From a bacterium (GTDB lineage: Bacteria > Omnitrophota > Gorgyraeia > Velamenicoccales > JABMQK01), in the NCBI GenBank assembly GCA_013203265.1, contig JABMQK010000194.1:1-6063 (forward strand): DNA of 6,063 bases. Direction: 5' to 3'. Shown piece by piece: positions 4,669 to 6,063 of the stretch (position 1 is its first letter; each line of letters starts with the position of its first letter). Made by a program: the position numbers and the translations under genes. Below the pieces are notes generated by a model that was not told the DNA's origin, did not search any database, and was given only the letters and a program-made list of their open reading frames with translations.

Positions 4669-6063
4669 CTAATCTTGGGTAGTAACTCTAATAACTTCTT
4701 CTAAGGTCGTCATACCTTCAAGCCATTTTTCTATAGCGTTATCACGAAGAGTCCTAAAACCCTTTTCTTTTATAACAAAATCTTTTATTTGATCACTCGA
4801 TACTTTCTTTAAAATTAACTCCCTGGTATCATCATCGATCATTAAAACTTCATGAATACCCATCCGTTCAAAATAACCTGTATTATTACAATGGCTGCAT
4901 CCTTCTCCGTGAGAAAAATTAACGTTACTTTTCTTCTTTATTAAATCATAAACTCCAATTTTCTCCAGAGTCTGTTTAGAAATATTATCTGGTTTCTTGC
5001 ATTTCGGACAAATACGTCGACAAAGTCTCTGCGCAGAACTAACAATAAGACTGGATGATATCAAAAATGGTTCAATTCCCATATCTATAAGACGCGTAAT
5101 CGCTCCACAGGCATCATTTGTATGTAGAGTAGCAAGCACCAATTGACCAGTCAAAGATGCCTTAATCGCAATATCTGCCGTCTCAAAGTCTCGAATTTCA
5201 CCAACTAATACAACATCCGGACTTTGTCTTAATAGGGAACGTAACCCGGATGCAAATGTCAAACCTATTTCGGCCTTTGTCTGAATCTGTGTTATTCCCT
5301 CAACTTGATATTCTACAGGATCTTCAATAGTAACAATGTTCTTCTCGGGAGTATTTAACTGATTTACTATAGAATAAAGGGTTGTCGACTTTCCTGAACC
5401 TGTGGGCCCAGTGACTAAAACCATTCCGTAGGGCTTAGCTATGGCTTCTTTAAGCAAACGTAAAGGCTCGGCAGAAACATCAAAATGATCCAACCCCTTA
5501 GATAACTTAGACTTATCTAAAGTTCTTAGCACAAACTTTTGGCCAAAAGTAGTTGGAAGGGCTGAAACCCTAAAATCTATCTCTTTATTTTTCAATCTTG
5601 CTTTGAATCTTCCATCCTGTGGTAAGCGTGACTCTGTAATATCTAAACTGGAAATAATTTTGACTCTGGCCAGAATTGCATTCTGATTCTTCTTTGGTAA
5701 TCTAAATACATCCCGAAGGTGTCCATCAATACGATAACGAATTCTTAAATCTTTTTCAGCGGGCTCGATATGTATATCGGAAGCCCTATTCCTTAAGGCC
5801 TCAATAATTATCAAATCTACAATCCTTATAATGGGTGCCTTCTGGCTATCTTCAAGCGTATTCCCTATGTCAACAAACTCCTCATCTTTAATAGTCTGCA
5901 TATCATCTTCTTTAATTGTTGTAATATCGCTTATTTCTTTAACACTACTGACCTTGCCATAAATATTATCTAATATCTTAAGAATTTCTTTTTCGCTAGC
6001 GATCACCGGATCTATTTCATATCTTGTAAAGACCTTCAAATCATCAATAGTAAATATATTAAG
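4669..6063 (-). CDS. PilB/GspE-family assembly ATPase, 5' end outside window
   Basis: The frame is open to the right edge: eight codons (LNIFTIDD) precede the in-frame TTG at 6039, and LNIFTIDDLKVFTRYEIDPV reads as the end of an N-terminal MshEN-type domain. TTG 6039 is thus internal, and 464 residues are visible of perhaps 560-580. Numbering from the first visible codon: Asp box SDIHIEP at 95-101, RYRIDG at 109-114, Walker A GPTGSGKST at 219-227, Walker B LVGEIRD at about 286-291, His box GQLVLATLHTND at 306-317, and a zinc tetracysteine C352-x2-C355 ... C389-x2-C392. This hexameric secretion ATPase family drives pilus or pseudopilus assembly from the inner membrane face; all key nucleotide-binding motifs are intact. 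Followed within 14 bp by the HD-GYP gene. MshEN domains can bind cyclic di-GMP, but that part is mostly missing here. PilB and GspE are hard to separate without the rest of the cluster. Confidence 0.95.
   Translation of the reverse strand, partial: LNIFTIDDLKVFTRYEIDPVIASEKEILKILDNIYGKVSSVKEISDITTIKEDDMQTIKDEEFVDIGNTLEDSQKAPIIRIVDLIIIEALRNRASDIHIEPAEKDLRIRYRIDGHLRDVFRLPKKNQNAILARVKIISSLDITESRLPQDGRFKARLKNKEIDFRVSALPTTFGQKFVLRTLDKSKLSKGLDHFDVSAEPLRLLKEAIAKPYGMVLVTGPTGSGKSTTLYSIVNQLNTPEKNIVTIEDPVEYQVEGITQIQTKAEIGLTFASGLRSLLRQSPDVVLVGEIRDFETADIAIKASLTGQLVLATLHTNDACGAITRLIDMGIEPFLISSSLIVSSAQRLCRRICPKCKKPDNISKQTLEKIGVYDLIKKKSNVNFSHGEGCSHCNNTGYFERMGIHEVLMIDDDTRELILKKVSSDQIKDFVIKEKGFRTLRDNAIEKWLEGMTTLEEVIRVTTQD

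Noticed and set aside
6037..6039. TTG at 6039 as the start of the ATPase
   Set aside because: The frame stays open upstream to the edge and LNIFTIDD before it fits the family's N-terminal domain. The gene is cut by the window.

Overview
This is an AT-rich bacterial window. Every gene I can support is on the minus strand, so biological order runs from high to low coordinates. It is part of a type IV pilus / type II secretion-like (T4P/T2SS) assembly locus. In order it holds: a PilB/GspE-family ATPase cut by the right edge; a receiver + HD-GYP protein; a PilC/GspF-family inner-membrane platform protein; a long non-coding interval with a structured RNA; two paralogous class III-signal prepilins; and the first 30 codons of a third prepilin-like protein cut by the left edge. 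The pilin style (FTLVEIM helix, then NANEAAA, IS.AC..Y, NPPYIDTTL, KQGY.FTY, GNR.F.V) and the palindrome-rich AT-rich intergenic DNA resemble uncultured Omnitrophota-like or related deep-branching bacteria. That placement is an impression from the sequence, not a demonstrated assignment.

Region by region (minus-strand order). 6063-4669: ATPase with Asp box, Walker A, Walker B and a four-cysteine zinc motif; its N-terminus lies outside the window. 4654-3590: HD-GYP protein, 14 bp downstream with a strong Shine-Dalgarno, so co-transcribed; its receiver domain has Ala where the phospho-accepting Asp belongs. 3589-3388: a 202-bp gap holding a 113-bp palindromic repeat element. 3387-2191: PilC/GspF protein. 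2190-1723: its own promoter(s), a multi-hairpin RNA with partial resemblance to the GEMM (cyclic-di-GMP-I) riboswitch, a possible antiterminator pairing and a strong intrinsic terminator. 1750-1157: a near-consensus sigma70-type promoter, a leader of about 130 nt, the first pilin and an intrinsic terminator. 1100-760: a palindrome-rich spacer without a credible gene. 759-196: a second promoter and the second pilin. 182-107: two hairpins. 90-1: start of a third prepilin.

How the parts fit. The ATPase powers pilus or pseudopilus assembly through the PilC/GspF platform, and the pilins are the fibre subunits. The HD-GYP domain is of the type that hydrolyses cyclic di-GMP. Full-length PilB/GspE ATPases of this type often carry an N-terminal MshEN domain that can bind cyclic di-GMP. 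The structured RNA before the first pilin has some cyclic-di-GMP-riboswitch-like sequence blocks. If that RNA does sense a cyclic dinucleotide, the locus would combine second-messenger breakdown, motor control and pilin transcript control. The enzyme domain is secure; the riboswitch identity and the circuit are inference.
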